Of a stretch of DNA of 64,000 bases, positions 10,813 through 23,540 are shown one piece after another. This DNA is from Misgurnus anguillicaudatus (lineage: Eukaryota > Chordata > Actinopteri > Cypriniformes > Cobitidae), in assembly GCF_027580225.2 (NCBI RefSeq), contig NC_073358.2, forward strand, positions 50,701,501 through 50,765,500. The letters are read 5' to 3'. The stretch's first letter is position 1; each line of letters begins with the position of its first letter. The position numbers and the translations under genes are program-made. The notes beneath the pieces were generated by a model. It was given only the letters and a program-made list of their open reading frames with translations, did no database searches and was not told the origin of the DNA.

Positions 10813-11989
10813 CACACACTCACAGTTCTTTTCACCCCAAATAATTAACACTCTGTTGGGTACATTACCTCTCATTAATGGGTCACAGCACAGTCAAGGT
10901 GTGTAATGAGGTTGATGGGTTGCTCTGGACGTCTGTTTTTGTTTGGGTGTGTGCCGAGTTTGCCAATGTTATTACGAAACAAATTATGTGAGGATAATTA
11001 ATTGACTTCAATCCAAGATTAACCTTAGACACACAAATAGTCTCCGCCCCCTTTGATATTCACACTATCCAAACACAAAACAAACTAAACGAAAACAGCG
11101 GGTGTGGGTGTGCAGGAACTCTACGCTGATTTTTTTTCCAAAATCATCAATGTCCTCTATCTCTGGACTCACACACATCAATGACAGTCACACATTAAAG
11201 TATATTATTCAAATGTATACTATATTGAACAACATAAATATTCATTTATATGTAGTAAATGAATATTAAAGCCATGCAATTCATTTATGCAAAATGGATA
11301 GATGTGTTATATGTATAGGAAAATTACTAGAAGAAGCTCCAACAACAGGTAGTAATAAAAACAGGTGAAGAGATGTCGTTCAAACCACACAAGTTTGCGA
11401 TGCAGCTTGTGAATGTTCATTTGAAGTATGGTTTCGGGAAACACCAAATCGTTGAACTTTGTCAGTAACGACAAAACTTACGACAGTATTTTTCTAACGA
11501 TGCTTTGGGGAAACGCACCCCTGAATGTAATTTAAAAAAAAAATGCATACCCAAGTTTGACGACAATACTTATGCAAATGTGCAAACATAGACATCTCTA
11601 TTACAACGTTCATTCTTGCGATTAACACACTAGTGGTCTGCAGTACGTTTCTGACATTAAGACAACAGAGACACAGCGAGCATCTCTCCGAGAGAACAGC
11701 TCAATATCAGCCTGTAGCCGATCATTTCCTATAACAAACACCATTAAACCTTTACACTCGCTGTCTCTCCAGCTGTCTCTTTCTCTCATAATCTATGGTT
11801 TTCATCTCTCTCTCGCTCTTTAAATGGCCAATGTCACTGAAAACAGGATTTGTCAAGCCCTTTTGAAATAAAAGTTCAATGTACTTATGTGATAAACGTA
11901 CAAAAGTCTATTTTTTTTATTTGTATCATGTTTATGGGATTTTAATAACAAGCATATTTCCGCCTCTGTCTTTCATATCTCTATGAGTA

Positions 11990-12980
11990 TTAAAGGAATA
12001 TTCCATTTTCTTAAAAGAAAAATCCAGATAATTTACTCACCACCATGTCATCCAAAATGTTGATGTCGTTCTTTGTTCAGTCAAGAAGAAATTATGTTTT
12101 TTAGGAAAACATTGCAGGATTTTTCTCATTTTAATGGACTTTAATAGACACCAACAATTAACACTTAACTCAACACGTAACAGTTTTTTTCAACTGAGTT
12201 TCAAAGGACTCTAAACAATCCCAAACGAGGCATAAGGGTCTTATCTAACAAAACGATTGTCATTTTTGACTAGAAAAATAACAAATATACACTTTTAAAG
12301 CACAACTTCTCGTCTAGAAACGGTCCAGCGCGACCTAACGTAAATGCGTAGTGACGTAGGTCACGTGTTACATATATAAAACCACATTTGCGGACCATTT
12401 TAGACAATAAACTGACACAAAGACATTAATTAGTATCAGTTGACATACAACAACGTAGGAACGGTCCTCTTTCAACACACTTGTAAACACTGGGGCGGAG
12501 TTTGGCGTTCGTCTTCTGTGACCTCTTGATGTCATGACGTATTGCGTGGGGTCACGCACGTTTACAATGGTCCGCAAATGTGCGTTTTATATATGTAACA
12601 CGTGACCTCCCTACGTCACTACGCATTTACATTAGGTCGCGCTGGACCGGATCTCGACGAGAAGTTGTGCTTTAAAAGTGTATATTTGATATTTTTCTTG
12701 TCAAAAATGACAATCGTTTTGCTACATAAGACCCTTATGCCTCGTTTGGGATCGTTTAGAGTCCTTTGAAACTCAGTTGAAAAAAACTGTTAAGTGTTGA
12801 GTTAAGTGTTAATTGTTGGTGTCTATTAAAGTCCATTAAAATGAAAAAAATACTGCAATGTTTTCCTCAAAAAACATAATTTCTTCTCGACTGAACAAAG
12901 AAAGACATCAACATTTGGATGACATGGTGGTGAGTAAATAATCTGGATTTTTCTTTTAAGAAAATTGAATATTCCTTTAA
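11990..12980. mobile_element. Foldback element, ~400-bp inverted arms, TTAA ends
   Basis: The left arm starts TTAAAGGAATATTCCATTTT and the right arm ends GAATATTCCTTTAA. The arms match in order through AAGAAAAATCCAGATAATTT, CACCATGTCATCCAAA, CATAAGGGTCTTAT, CACTTTTAAAGCACAACTTC and ATTTGCGGACCAT. They leave a unique centre of about 160 bp near 12403-12565. There is no transposase frame. TTAA at both outer edges suggests TTAA-targeted insertion. Arms differ at scattered positions, so it is not brand new. Confidence 0.9.
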
Positions 12981-13134
12981 GTTATGAAAGTAATAACTAT
13001 AATTAGAATATCATTTAATAAACTATTCCTGTCCAAATAATCCTTAAACGCAATGTGGCAAAGCAACCTACAGTGCATTCAAGTTTTTACATTTTATCAA
13101 TGTGTGGATTTTCTGCCCTTCAAAAAAAAGACTT

Positions 13135-13290
13135 CCCAGTCTTGTTTTAACTGGATAGGCTGGTGTAGCAGTTTGGTTTTAGATGGGTTTTGACCACTTT
13201 TACTGGTCAAGCTGGTCTTTGCCGAATGTCATGCCAAGCTGGCCAAGCTTAGGCTGGTTTTAGCTGGTTTTACTAGTACGCTGGGATTGA
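13135..13290. mobile_element. Fragment of CCAGCT/AGCTGGT-type element
   Basis: Contains GGCTGGTTTTAGCTGG, GTCAAGCTGGTCTTTG and similar words seen in the 1545-1855 element. Confidence 0.5.
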
Positions 13291-13340
13291 ACCCATGACA
13301 TTTTGCATTGCTTATGCACTTGATCAACCAATGCCAGATG
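13285..13340 (-). mobile_element. tRNA-derived SINE head fragment
   Basis: Reverse complement reads AAGCAATGCAAAATGTCATG then GGTTCAATCCCAG. This is the B-box part of the same tRNA-related SINE family found at 33241 and 48877. Confidence 0.5.
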
Positions 13341-13496
13341 TGGTATGAAACCATTATTGCTTCAGTTTTGGTACCTCTAGTGGTGCAGAAATGACTTCAC
13401 CTTTAACATTAAACGTAGACTTACAAAAGAAAAAAAGAAAATGCTATCGAAGTGTACAGCTTGACCTGCTTAAAGCTTTCCTTTGCTCTTTCTCTC

Positions 13497-13497
<1 letters not shown>

Positions 13498-13533
<36 letters not shown>
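13498..13533. repeat. (TC)n microsatellite
   Basis: Eighteen or so TC repeats. 13535-13850 shows nothing recognised. Confidence 0.93.
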
Positions 13534-13536
<3 letters not shown>

Positions 13537-13860
13537 GTCAGTTCAGACTCGTGTCACCTCTTAGGTGCCAAAAGACCGGCAGAGGTTTAAATGATTAACT
13601 CTCTTAATAATGGGGCTTTAAAGACCAAACTGGGACCTTTCACTGACTACAAGTGAGTGTGAGAGAAAGGGGTTAAGTTTATTAGCTTAACCTTCCTGCG
13701 CGTGTGAGTGTAATATTGATGAATATTGAACGGTTCAGTAATAAAGAAATATTCAAGGTTAAATACAACTCAACCTCTTTCAACACCTTTAGTGACGGGC
13801 TGTCAATTACCTCAGAAAGTCATTGCGACTCGGCTTTGTAAAAAGCATTGTAGTAAACAT

Positions 13861-13960
13861 TCACATTTATGCATTTGACAGATGCTTTTATCCAAAGTGA
13901 CTTACATTTTACAAGTGGGTTTGAACCCATGATAACACAGTGCTGAGCTAGTAAATCACA
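13861..13960 (-). mobile_element. tRNA-derived SINE fragment
   Basis: The minus strand carries GGTTCAAACCCAC (B box-like), then AAGTCACTTTGGATAAAAGC and CATCTGTCAAATGCATAAAT. This is the 3' body and tail typical of the cyprinid tRNA-derived SINEs in this window. Confidence 0.75.
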
Positions 13961-14081
13961 TAAAATGTTGGTGGTGTTAAATTTTGGTAAATAACCAAAC
14001 AACAGTTTACTCAACAAAGTAGGTTACTTTACACATTTACAAACGTCATACATAGTTGCATATAAAGATTCAGTTTTTACA

Positions 14082-14215
14082 TTTACATTTGCATGCATTT
14101 GGCAGATGATTTTATTCAAATCGACTTACAATGTGTTATATCCGTATTTGTGATCTATGGGATCAAACCAATGACCTTTGCTTTGCTAACACAATGATCT
14201 CTATGATTTGTATGA
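14082..14215 (-). mobile_element. tRNA-derived SINE fragment, degraded
   Basis: The minus strand has GCAAAGGTCATTGG, TTTGATCCCATAG and a tail AATAAAATCATCTGCCAAATG. It is a second, more diverged copy beside the one at 13861. Confidence 0.7.
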
Positions 14216-15048
14216 CTAATTTCATACTTTGTGATTATACCATATAAAAAAATATATATGACTTCATTATTTTAAACTAGATTTTTATGCTTTTACTCTA
14301 TAACAGCTGAGGTTCGTGAGATTCAAATATAATTTAATACAGAAAAAATGATTTTTGCTGGCTTTACGTCCACCAAAAAAAACCTATACAGAACTGGTTT
14401 AGTCTACACAGGTGTAAAGTTAATTTTTTTCAGGGTATTCAGAGTCTTTCCTAAAATAGTGACCTGTTAATGTACAATCGCTCGACTTATCAAGGCAACA
14501 CCTTCTACAGTTGATGCCTGGAATTGTTTCTCTTCCAAAATATTGGATATTATGAAAGAAACGTAATGGTGTTTTTTATTACTTTTTTATTTTGGATTTA
14601 AATTGTGAATTATTGCTATTATGTCTGTTGCTTCCCCTCCCTTTATCTATCTATTTTAATATTTATTTTTGTATGTCTGTATTACTTTGTTATATATTTG
14701 TTATGTTTGATAAATAATACAAGTTTTGGTCACAATTAATAACAATTAATTCATAAAATCCAAACAAATTATATAAAAATTAAAACTTCTAAATAAAACA
14801 CTTTTTATTTATTTATTTATTCTGACTGTCATTTACACAACACTACAATATTTGTGTACCAATAAAATAAAATTACCAGATGAAGGTCCAATAGCAGTCA
14901 ATAATAGCAATATAAATAGGAATCGATTTATTACAAAATTAAATTACGATTTTAAATCCACTTAATAAATCCGAACCGCACATAGTTTTCACGTCATCTG
15001 CACAGCGCGCAGAATCGTCTACTCAAATAGTAAAAGTCAGTTCGCACG

Positions 15049-15222
15049 ATGGGCTGCGCTGGATGGCGATCTAAAGTATGGCTGCATTTTGCAAAATCAG
15101 AAGAAGACAAAGCTAGGTGTAATTATTGTGACAAACTATTATGTTACAAGCTTGGTGTCACCAGCAATATGGCAAAGCATCTGCGGTTGGTTCATCGTAT
15201 CGAATTAAAAGAATGTGTTTGA
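15049..15222 (+). pseudogene. BED-type zinc finger, N-terminus of an hAT transposase (remnant)
   Basis: An ATG at 15049 opens a 57-codon frame that ends at TGA 15220-15222. It reads SKVWLHFAK, then KARCNYCDKLL, then GVTSNMAKHLRLVH. This is the BED finger pattern: aromatic SKVWxHF, CxxC, and HxxxxH with the GVTSNMxKHL spacing seen in ZBED-like and Ac/hAT transposases. Such domains bind the transposon ends in the nucleus. The catalytic RNase H-like domain and the C-terminal dimerisation region are missing downstream: the frame stops and AT-rich MITEs follow. It is therefore a broken transposase rather than a host ZBED gene. Recognition of the domain is strong; function today is unlikely. Confidence 0.88.
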
Positions 15223-15378
15223 TGTGTTACCCATCCTGAGTGCCGACTTTGCCTTGTGCTTTTTATTAGTCGCCGTTGACAGTAGCCGGCACAAGCTTCC
15301 TCACTTCGAAAGGAAGGTTTAAAAGTTCCTAAAGCTCCTAAAAAAGTTTTTGTAGCCTCCTTTTTTGATCTATAAAGT

Positions 15379-15698
<320 letters not shown>

Positions 15699-15702
15699 AC
15701 TA

Positions 15703-15901
15703 CACTGAAAATAATGATTCATTCAATTGAATTTTTTTAAGGTAAGTGGTTGCAATCAATTTATTTAAGCTACATTTAAACAAAAAGATTAGTAAAATAA
15801 AATAAAAAACTTTTTTTTAAATTTAGCTTAAATAAATACTGTATATTGCAACCACTTACCTTAAAAAATTGAGTAAATTGAATGAATCAATTTTTTCAGT
15901 G
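15703..15901. mobile_element. TA-flanked palindromic MITE (CACTGAAAA ends)
   Basis: Ends CACTGAAAATAATGATTCAT and, at the right, TTTTTTCAGTG. Arms pair through CAATTGAATTTTTTTAAGG and TAAGTGGTTGCAAT. TA dinucleotides flank both sides (15701-15702, 15902-15903), as in Tc1/mariner-type insertions. Confidence 0.85.
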
Positions 15902-16426
15902 TATAAAGCCATTTTTCACCCCTTTGGAATCAAAACCAAGAATGGTTAGGAATCGGATCCGATAAGCGAGATCGAATTTGGAATCGATAAAACAAATGAC
16001 AGTTCTTCAAATACATAAATATAAGTCAAACATTGTCATAAAGATGTAAAATACAGAGAGATAAACTACATGCCACGGGTACAACCCATAGACACCAATT
16101 AAAAAAAATAACCTTAAAATTTCTTTAATAAGTGAAAAGGCAATTTGTCCAATCACAGATGAAACAGAAAGGACACACACGGTACTCTATGGACACTTCA
16201 CCGGTCTACTTGTTTGAAGTCGCGTTCATGCACGAGTCAAGGAGAGCAAACAGCGTGAATGAGCTCTTATAATCAACCCTGTTTATCGCTGGTACACAGA
16301 CTCACGGTTCACACACGACACTATGATAAACATCAGGTTTAATTACTGACCCAGCGTGAGGACACACACCGCCAACAGCACCAGACACTTCAAAGCTATC
16401 AGGAGCAAGCAGACTCAACACAATAT

Positions 16427-16486
16427 ATGTGTGTGTGTGTGTGTGTGTGTGCGCGTGTGTGTGTGTGTGTGTGTGCGTGCGTGTAC
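16427..16486. repeat. (GT)n microsatellite with GC interruptions
   Basis: GT repeats interrupted by GCGCGT and GCGTGCGT. 16490-17870 contains nothing I recognise beyond unique AT-rich sequence. Confidence 0.93.
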
Positions 16487-17871
16487 ACCGTGTTCAATAT
16501 CAGCCCAACACATGCTCATTTAAATACAGACAATGGTTATGTTTGTTGTAGTGATCTCTCATGTGAGCACTCATTTATCATATACGTGACATCATTACCA
16601 AAGCTCAGCTGGACTGTCTGGACACATATGGTGATTGGGGGGGGTTGGTCTTATTTATCTATTGTTCTTAAATAAATAATTACAATAACTACCATTCGTC
16701 TCAACTAATAGTTGTGCATAAACCCAACCGTTGGTTTAAATTAACCTAGAAAATGTCCATATGCCTAAAGTAAAAACCCTAACATTTCTGAACATCGTAA
16801 ATGTGCATATATGTGTATATGTAGGATAATTCTCTGAAAATAAAGTTGTTTAAGTTGTTTAATTATCTCTTTTGTTTCAATGTTTCAGTTGAAAGTCCTA
16901 AAAAAGATGTGTCAGTAACAAATACCTTTTTTCTAGCTTGTTTTGTGCTCAACGGGGTTCGGGTGGCAGCGTTCACACTTATTTAAATGAACCACAACAA
17001 TTGAGCAATCGCATCAGTTTTTTTTATCAAATTTGCCAAGTGTAAACATCCTAAAACTAAATCTATTAAAACATGTTGCCACGTTTCCAAAATGTCTAAA
17101 AACAACATATCTGCAAAGTATACCCAAGTAAAAAAAAAAAACGTTTTAAAGGTAAAGGGTGGTCATATTAAATACAGATTTCATGTGTTTAACAGACGTT
17201 AACTACGGCTTTATTTTTTATCCTCACTTTATAGCAAAGGCCTGAAACTTTAAAAAGTTCTGTACATTTCATGTAGGTTGTGTGGCGTCAGTGCGACTCG
17301 ATCATGAAATCCGAGCGCTGTTTGTAAAGCCTTTCTAATGCATTGAATGTGACAACTTGCGTAGGAATGGTCTTACTAACAATTTACGCAGAAATGCACT
17401 CTCCTCGAGTTTCATGGAGGTCTATTGGGACTAAAGAGGCTGGTAAATGTAAGACGGTAACACTTAAGCTAATAAAAACCCTTCCTTGAGTATGCATTCA
17501 ACATAAATATGTTTTCAAAAAGCAGGGATAGCTTCGGTTTAAAGGAACTGTTCACTAAAAAAGCATTATTATCACACAGTCAAATTCATAGTAACCAAAT
17601 CTGTTGAGCTTCTAAAGTGTCGCAAAAGAGCATCATAAAAATAATGCATTTGACTGGTGGAGTGTATTCTTATAATCCTACTGTCCTCTTAAGATGAACC
17701 AGATCGTTGACTCCATGATTTAAACTCAAGAAGCGGATTACTGAGCCATTCTTGTGCACTGGTTCTTTTTAATGAACCATTGATCTGTTTCACAAGTTCA
17801 TCTTAGTGGCTCTTATCTTATCAGCTTCACAATTCATAACTAAAACTTTGTATCTGTGTCTGTACAACACT

Positions 17872-17976
17872 TTTAAAAATGCAGTGTGTTCATTTTAGTA
17901 AGGATCTCTTGACAGAAATGCAATATAATCTGCATAACTATATTTTCAATGGTGTATAAAGACCTTACATATTAAC
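17872..17976 (+). mobile_element. Solo left end of the 36.8-kb repeat family
   Basis: GGATCTCTTGACAGAAATGC, AATATAATCTGCATAACTAT and GTATAAAGACC match the left part of the repeat at 36795-36960. Confidence 0.6.
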
Positions 17977-17977
17977 T

Positions 17978-18100
17978 AGGGATAGGTATAGTTTGTTTTT
18001 GTTTTTTCAAAACCAGTGCCAAATCGATACTTTTAAAACGGTTCCGGTGTCTAAACCGATACTTTGATAAAAGAGTGTAAAAAAGACGGTCGATTAAAGT
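17978..18100 (+). mobile_element. End of an AGGGATAGGTA/CCGGTGCC-type element
   Basis: AACCAGTGCCAAATCGATAC and ACGGTTCCGGTGTC resemble a family whose opposite end, GGCACCGGGTTTCGGTACCC, appears alone at 29165-29192. The two are probably separate truncated copies. Confidence 0.4.
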
Positions 18101-18101
18101 A

Positions 18102-18358
18102 CACTGTAAAAAATACTTTGCTGCCTTAACATTTTTTGTTGAATCAACTCAGATTTACAAGTCATTTCAACTTACTATGATTTATCTTGACTAGAGATGA
18201 GTTGTTATAACTACAGGTGAGTTGTTATAACTTATAAAATTAAGTTTACTTTTCTCGACTATATTTTATAAGTTGTGACAACTTATCTCTGTTGACATGA
18301 CTTATAAATCTGAGTTGATTTAAAAAAAAATTAAGGCAGCAAAGTATTTTTTACAGTG
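18102..18358. mobile_element. TA-flanked palindromic MITE (CACTGTAAAAAATAC ends)
   Basis: Left CACTGTAAAAAATACTTTGC and right, inverted, GCAAAGTATTTTTTACAGTG match exactly. The inner arms pair through CTGCCTTAA and GAATCAACTCAGATTTA. TA flanks both ends. It is 257 bp. A fragment of the same family is at 59094-59140. Confidence 0.92.
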
Positions 18359-18664
18359 TACAGAATAAACACAATGAAAATTCGTGTTTGTCATTTTGTC
18401 ATAATTTGTTTATTAATGATTTGCCTAAAGCACCATCATCTTTTAAGACCCGCATTCTTGATTTCTTCTTTATGAGATTTTTAATGTGTGAATTAAATGA
18501 AATCTTTTCAACACTTGGTTGTTAATAATGTGTTCAAGCGGCTGCTGCTCACAAAAAGATAAAGGAGTTCTAATCGAAAGTAATTATCCCTATGCCCTAT
18601 TCCCTTCGAAGATCAGATCTCTTGTATATACTCTAGAGAAAGTTGCACAATTGTGTTTTATAGT

Positions 18665-19566
18665 CATAGTTGTGCCTGAATGAGTTCATTGAACGAAAGT
18701 TCATGAACTTGTTCATATTTTGGGCGAACGTGAACTGAACGTACGGTATTAGCCTGATGAATGTTACTGTGAACTCGTTCATTCTAGTGTTTGTGAACGT
18801 CGTTCAATAAGGTGCCAGATTTCTATAGTCTTCCAGGCAAAAACCCGGCTAAAACACAATGTAAAAAAGGCCTTAATGTGTAGCGGAAAAAACACCAAAT
18901 CTGGCAACACCAGCCACAAGTGTTTCACGGCTGCATGCGTCATCAAAACAAAAAGAAGCATGGAGGTGACACGACTCTGGACGCTGCTGAAATCCCTGCC
19001 GCACCACAGCGTGCCACTCACATAGTTTAACATTAAATAACATCATATTTGTCCCAAATCATTAACGATTAACATAGGCTGCTCACGCATATTCTAGATC
19101 TTGAAATAGAATCTGACTAAGCTCACACTATTTAACGTGCATGTGCGGCGTGAGATACCTGTGAGTTGCCTACAAGCGACGCTGCGCAGCGCTTCTTGCC
19201 CGATGTGCGACCCCCTTGAAGCACCCGGCTAGCCTTTCAAGGTATGTGCAAGCAAATACAAAAATTAAAAGACAGTCAATGCTCATGTAAAGGATTTAAA
19301 GTTGGATATGAAGATGAAATCTGACGCATTTAGCTTCAGTGTTAAAACTGATAAAATAATTGCTGTCTGTGTGCTCTATATGGGCTATCGTGGCAATAAT
19401 TTTTAAAAAATAATATGGGAAAAAATAACTATAAATTAGTTACTTTTTGGAACTGTGAATTAGTTTAACATTTTGAACAATGAACTATGAACTGAACTAG
19501 TTCATTTTAAAATTTGTGAACTGAACTTGAACTAGTTCATGTAGAAAGTGAACTTTCCCAACACTG
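18665..19566. mobile_element. hAT-type element, 902 bp, GAACTAGTTCA-rich
   Basis: The right end reads AACTTTCCCAACACTG; the left end CATAGTTGTGCC is a decayed version. Flanks TTTATAGT (18657-18664) and CTTATAGT (19567-19574) agree at 7 of 8 positions, an hAT-sized duplication. Subterminal regions are rich in GTTCATGAAC-like palindromes. An 84-codon minus-strand frame (18779-19033) lies inside but has no recognised domain. Confidence 0.82.
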
Positions 19567-19639
19567 CTTATAGTGTAGGTAATTAATATACATTTGGTGA
19601 AAAGAGCAATAAAATACAGCATCTTTTTCTCTTTATTTG

Positions 19640-20580
19640 GATAATTTTTTTAATGCGACAACCCCTTTGCAAAGTGCCCTTTAAGGGCGCAAAAACACCA
19701 TTTGAAATTCACCCCCATATGAGGGGCCGTACAAGCCAAAATTCATTCTGGCACTCTCACTCACATACATTCTCCTTTCACACACATACATCCTCCTTTC
19801 ACACACATACATCCTTCTTTCACTTACATACATTCTCCTTTAACGTACATGCATTTCTACCCTCTCACACACATGTATTCTCCTTTTACACACATACATT
19901 CTTCTTTCACACACATACATTCTCCTTTCACATACATACATTTCTACACTCTCACACACATACATTCTGCTTTCATACGCATACATTCTCCTTTCACACA
20001 CAAACATTCTCCTTTCACATACATACATACATTTCTCTTTCTCTCACACACATACATTCTCCTTTCACATACATATATTTTTACTCTCACACACATACAT
20101 TCTTCTTTCGCATGCATATATTTCTACTCTCTCACACACATACATTCTCCTTTCACATACACACATTTCTTCTCTCTTACATACATACATTCTCCTTTCA
20201 CATACATATATTTTACTCTCTGTCACATATATACATTCTCCTTTCACATACATACATTTCTACTCTTACACACATACATTCTCCATTTACATACATACAT
20301 ACATACATTTCTACTTTTTCACACACATACATTCTCTGTTCATGTACATATATTTTTACTCTCTCTCACATACACAAATTCTTCTTTTACATACATATAT
20401 ATTTTACTCTCACACACATACATTCTCCTTACACATGGTTTTTCTGTTGGTATCCATTATTTCCTCTTTTAGCAGGAAGTCACTCTTAGACCAGGAAATA
20501 CATGTGCAAGACTTGATCAGCTCTTCCTCACAACTTAACCATGATGATTTTCAAAGTCATCCTGTTTTCTTTTAAAGTAC
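19640..20580 (+). mobile_element. Element carrying a CACATACATTC minisatellite
   Basis: A left flank with GAGGGGCCGTACAAGCC and AATTCATTCTGGCACTCTCA precedes the array. The same flank occurs, inverted, at about 27495-27540 beside a similar array, so array plus flank form one element family. Confidence 0.7.
19745..20437. repeat. Minisatellite of CACACATACATTCTCCTTT words
   Basis: Irregular tandem copies of ACACATACATTCTCCTTTCA alternating with TTTCTACTCTCTCACACAC. It gives low-complexity His/Thr/Phe/Ser frames of 278 and 207 codons on the plus strand. These are not regarded as genes. Confidence 0.95.
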
Positions 20581-20929
20581 ACTTTTGGTAAAAATTTGCA
20601 ATAATCATGACATCAGACAATTTTTATATAATGTGCTGGAATGTACTGAACAAATGGAAAGGATAGCAGATGATTATTATTTAGGGCATGATAGGCTGGC
20701 ATAGAGAACTTTGTGATCATGCAGACTGTTGGGACTAAATCGTAAAAATAAAGAAAAGGTAATTTGGGAAAATAATTGTCAAATACAAATATAATAGCAA
20801 CAGAAAAGGTAACTAATGAATATTGATGATGGGCCATTTAAAAATAATGCACACTCGAGTTGGTATTGCTTTGCGCTACGTGGCCGATACACCATGAGAG
20901 GTGCATTATTTCTAATGGTGAGTACACTG

Positions 20930-21062
20930 TAAAAAATACACAGTATGTTTATCAAACCAAAACATATTTTTATGTTACATTAACTAATAAATTCAGGTTG
21001 AAATTGTTTAACTAATTTTTTAAGTTATGTTAACTTTTTAAAGCCAAAACTTAAAATAGTAT
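20930..21062 (+). mobile_element. Left end of a CACTGTAAAAAATAC MITE
   Basis: GTACACTGTAAAAAATACAC marks one terminus with a TA in front. The matching right terminus was not found. 20580-20925 and 21065-21815 otherwise hold no gene that I recognise. Confidence 0.5.
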
Positions 21063-21817
21063 GATGAATTGACTTGCAAATTGTTTACACTTGAGTTTGG
21101 AGTAATGGGAACAATGGGAACAAGTTGGCCTATTAATATTTCTATACTTTTTTTTCCGGTATTTATGTATAATTTTTTCTATTTTTATATTATCAGAAGT
21201 TAAGCAAAAACAAAACTGAGCAAGCAGGCAATCATTGTTAATTTACTGCTTTATTCATTCTTTCCAATTAATTTATTTTGCTATCACACATACCTGTACT
21301 GTATATGCTTTATTTATTAAAAATTAAATAAATCTTATTACAGTTAAACTTGGTGTATAGTGATATGGAATGTAATGCTGCCCACAGACCTGGAACTACT
21401 CTAATGCACACCCGTAAAATGTTTCTCAACCAAATAAGCATTTAACAGTCCCATGATATAAACTGTTATATAATACTATTATATAAACATTTACAAAATA
21501 AATAATAAATAATCCAACATAAAGCCAACAGAAGATACTGTATGTGACCCATGCTGTTAAAATTACAATGAGCTAATTTTCAAAAATGAGCTATTTATAT
21601 TTTGACATTCTCTACAGTATTTATAATTTGTTGGAATCTGACAAAAAATGACAGAGCTACACCTGTTTTAAGTTGACAGAGTTAGCATAGTCAATTTTTT
21701 GAAAAATCAAGTTTCTTGAAAAATCGAAAATAAAATAGCTGCATACATACCTTAAAATCACTGGTAAAACTTACAGATTTAGCACACACAAAGTCAAAAA
21801 CAATATAGGAAGAATAT

Positions 21818-22996
21818 GGGCCCTATTTTAACGATCTAAGCGCATTGTCTTAAGCGCACAGCGCAACGTCTAAATGGGCGTGTCCGAATCCAGTTTTGCT
21901 AATTTAACGATGGGAAAAATGGTTTGTGTGCCGAGCGCATTGTCGAAAAGGGTTGGTCCTATTGTAGTGGGAGTATTTTGGGCGTAACGTCCAGTAAACC
22001 AATGAGAGACTCAGCTTTCATCCCCTTTAAAAGCAAGTTGCGCTGGCGCTATGTCTAATCCCTATTTAGATGACGAACTTTGTAAACTGAAAAACTAAGC
22101 GGAGGAAGACGATCTCCAGTTTAAGATTAATGTTAAATAATTGTGTTGTTTTTCACTTGTATTGAAATTGTTATTTTTTTATTAAAACCTTTAAAACCCG
22201 TTTTCTTTTAGTCATGGAAGTAAAAAACAGGCTTGTAATTGCTTTAAATGTATGGCTATCCAATATCATCAAAACATAATTTACAAATATGTAAGATAAG
22301 GTTTGTACTCTAAAAATACTTTATTTGTAACAAACAGGAGATAAAGAATTTACAAACGGCTCTACTCACGTTTCAGCACTTTGGACAGCGTTTTTTTAGC
22401 TAAGAGTTTTTTTAAGCATTACTTAAAAATGTTTCTCATCTCAACATATCCGCAGGTACAGAGTCATCATATACAATAAATCCGTGAGGTAGCATTTATT
22501 TACTTACCAGGCTGCAGGTGAAGCAGCTCTTTGCGCCTTTTAACGTCTCATAATTAGTCCTCATTTATGTCCAAGAGACTCAATAATAATCTTTTACATT
22601 CAATCCTTTAATCTTTCATATTTAAAAGCATTTTTGTGATGCTGCGCATTCATGTACTTTGTGATAAGCAAGCGTTGTCCTCCCGTTTATAGGCGCATAT
22701 TACTAATGTGCTCTTTAAATAACAAAAAACATATTGCGCCATTGACTTTAGACTTTAGATCAGGTTTTTGTTGGTCAATGGCGTAGTCTATTTTAGTTGC
22801 CTCAAAATAGCAACGCGTCAACAATGCGCCTGAACACACCTCGTTTTCAGACCAGAACGTCCATGGGCGGAAAAGGGGCGCAATCGCAAATGCATTTGCT
22901 ATTTAAACAACGCGGCGCTAAACGTGAAAATTAGGGTGGAAACTAGCGAAAGACACTTGTGTCGCGCATTGCGCCGGGTGTAAGATAGAGCCCTAT
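21818..22996 (+). mobile_element. 1.2-kb element with GGGCCCTATTTTAACG end
   Basis: The left end is GGGCCCTATTTTAACGATCT and the right end TAAGATAGAGCCCTA. It is locally GC-richer, with GCGCA words near both ends. A second copy in the opposite orientation lies at 45650-46732 and shares GGGATTAGACATAGCGCCAG, AGAGACTCAATAAT-like and CGCAAAGAGCTGCTTCACCT words. No transposase frame remains. Confidence 0.82.
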
Positions 22997-23540
22997 ATGT
23001 TAAACTTTGTTTTTCTTTTGTTGTTTTATTGACATTGAGGCAGCTTTAAGATGTAATGCAAGGATCTATGTAATGTTACACATCATATATTTTTTTCCCA
23101 AAAGTTAACCAAATATTCACTTAAGAATAACAGATTATAGGTCCTACCTGCATGAATTTTTGTCAAAACAGAAATTTTTGACAATTGACTATTTAGATTG
23201 AGATCGCTAGACGAGGGCTTAATGTACTTATTTATATGAAAATCTCAATTTTGACAAAAAACGGCACTTATACTTTCATTTGCATCTAGCTCAAAATTAG
23301 ACGGTGTGCATTCCGAATGATTTTGCCAGCACGGGTCACATATTTAGATCAACAAAAAAGGTGCTCAGATTTTCCCTATGTGGTCCTCAAATCCAGTCGT
23401 CAGCCCCTCCCTAATGTTTTTAGATGTCTTGATTCCTGATTCCACTAATCGGGCTCCTGCCAGAATGTTTGAAATGTTTCCTTTATTAACACAATAACAA
23501 GCTGATTAACTGAATCAGGGGTTTTCCAGCCCAGTCTCCT

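Noticed and set aside
18779..19033. 84-codon minus-strand frame as a transposase fragment
   Set aside because: It lies within an hAT element, but I see no DDE, RNase H, BED or dimerisation pattern in it.
19653..20489. 278-codon His/Thr/Phe-rich frame
   Set aside because: Low-complexity reading of the CACATACATTCTCC array. Two other frames are equally open there.
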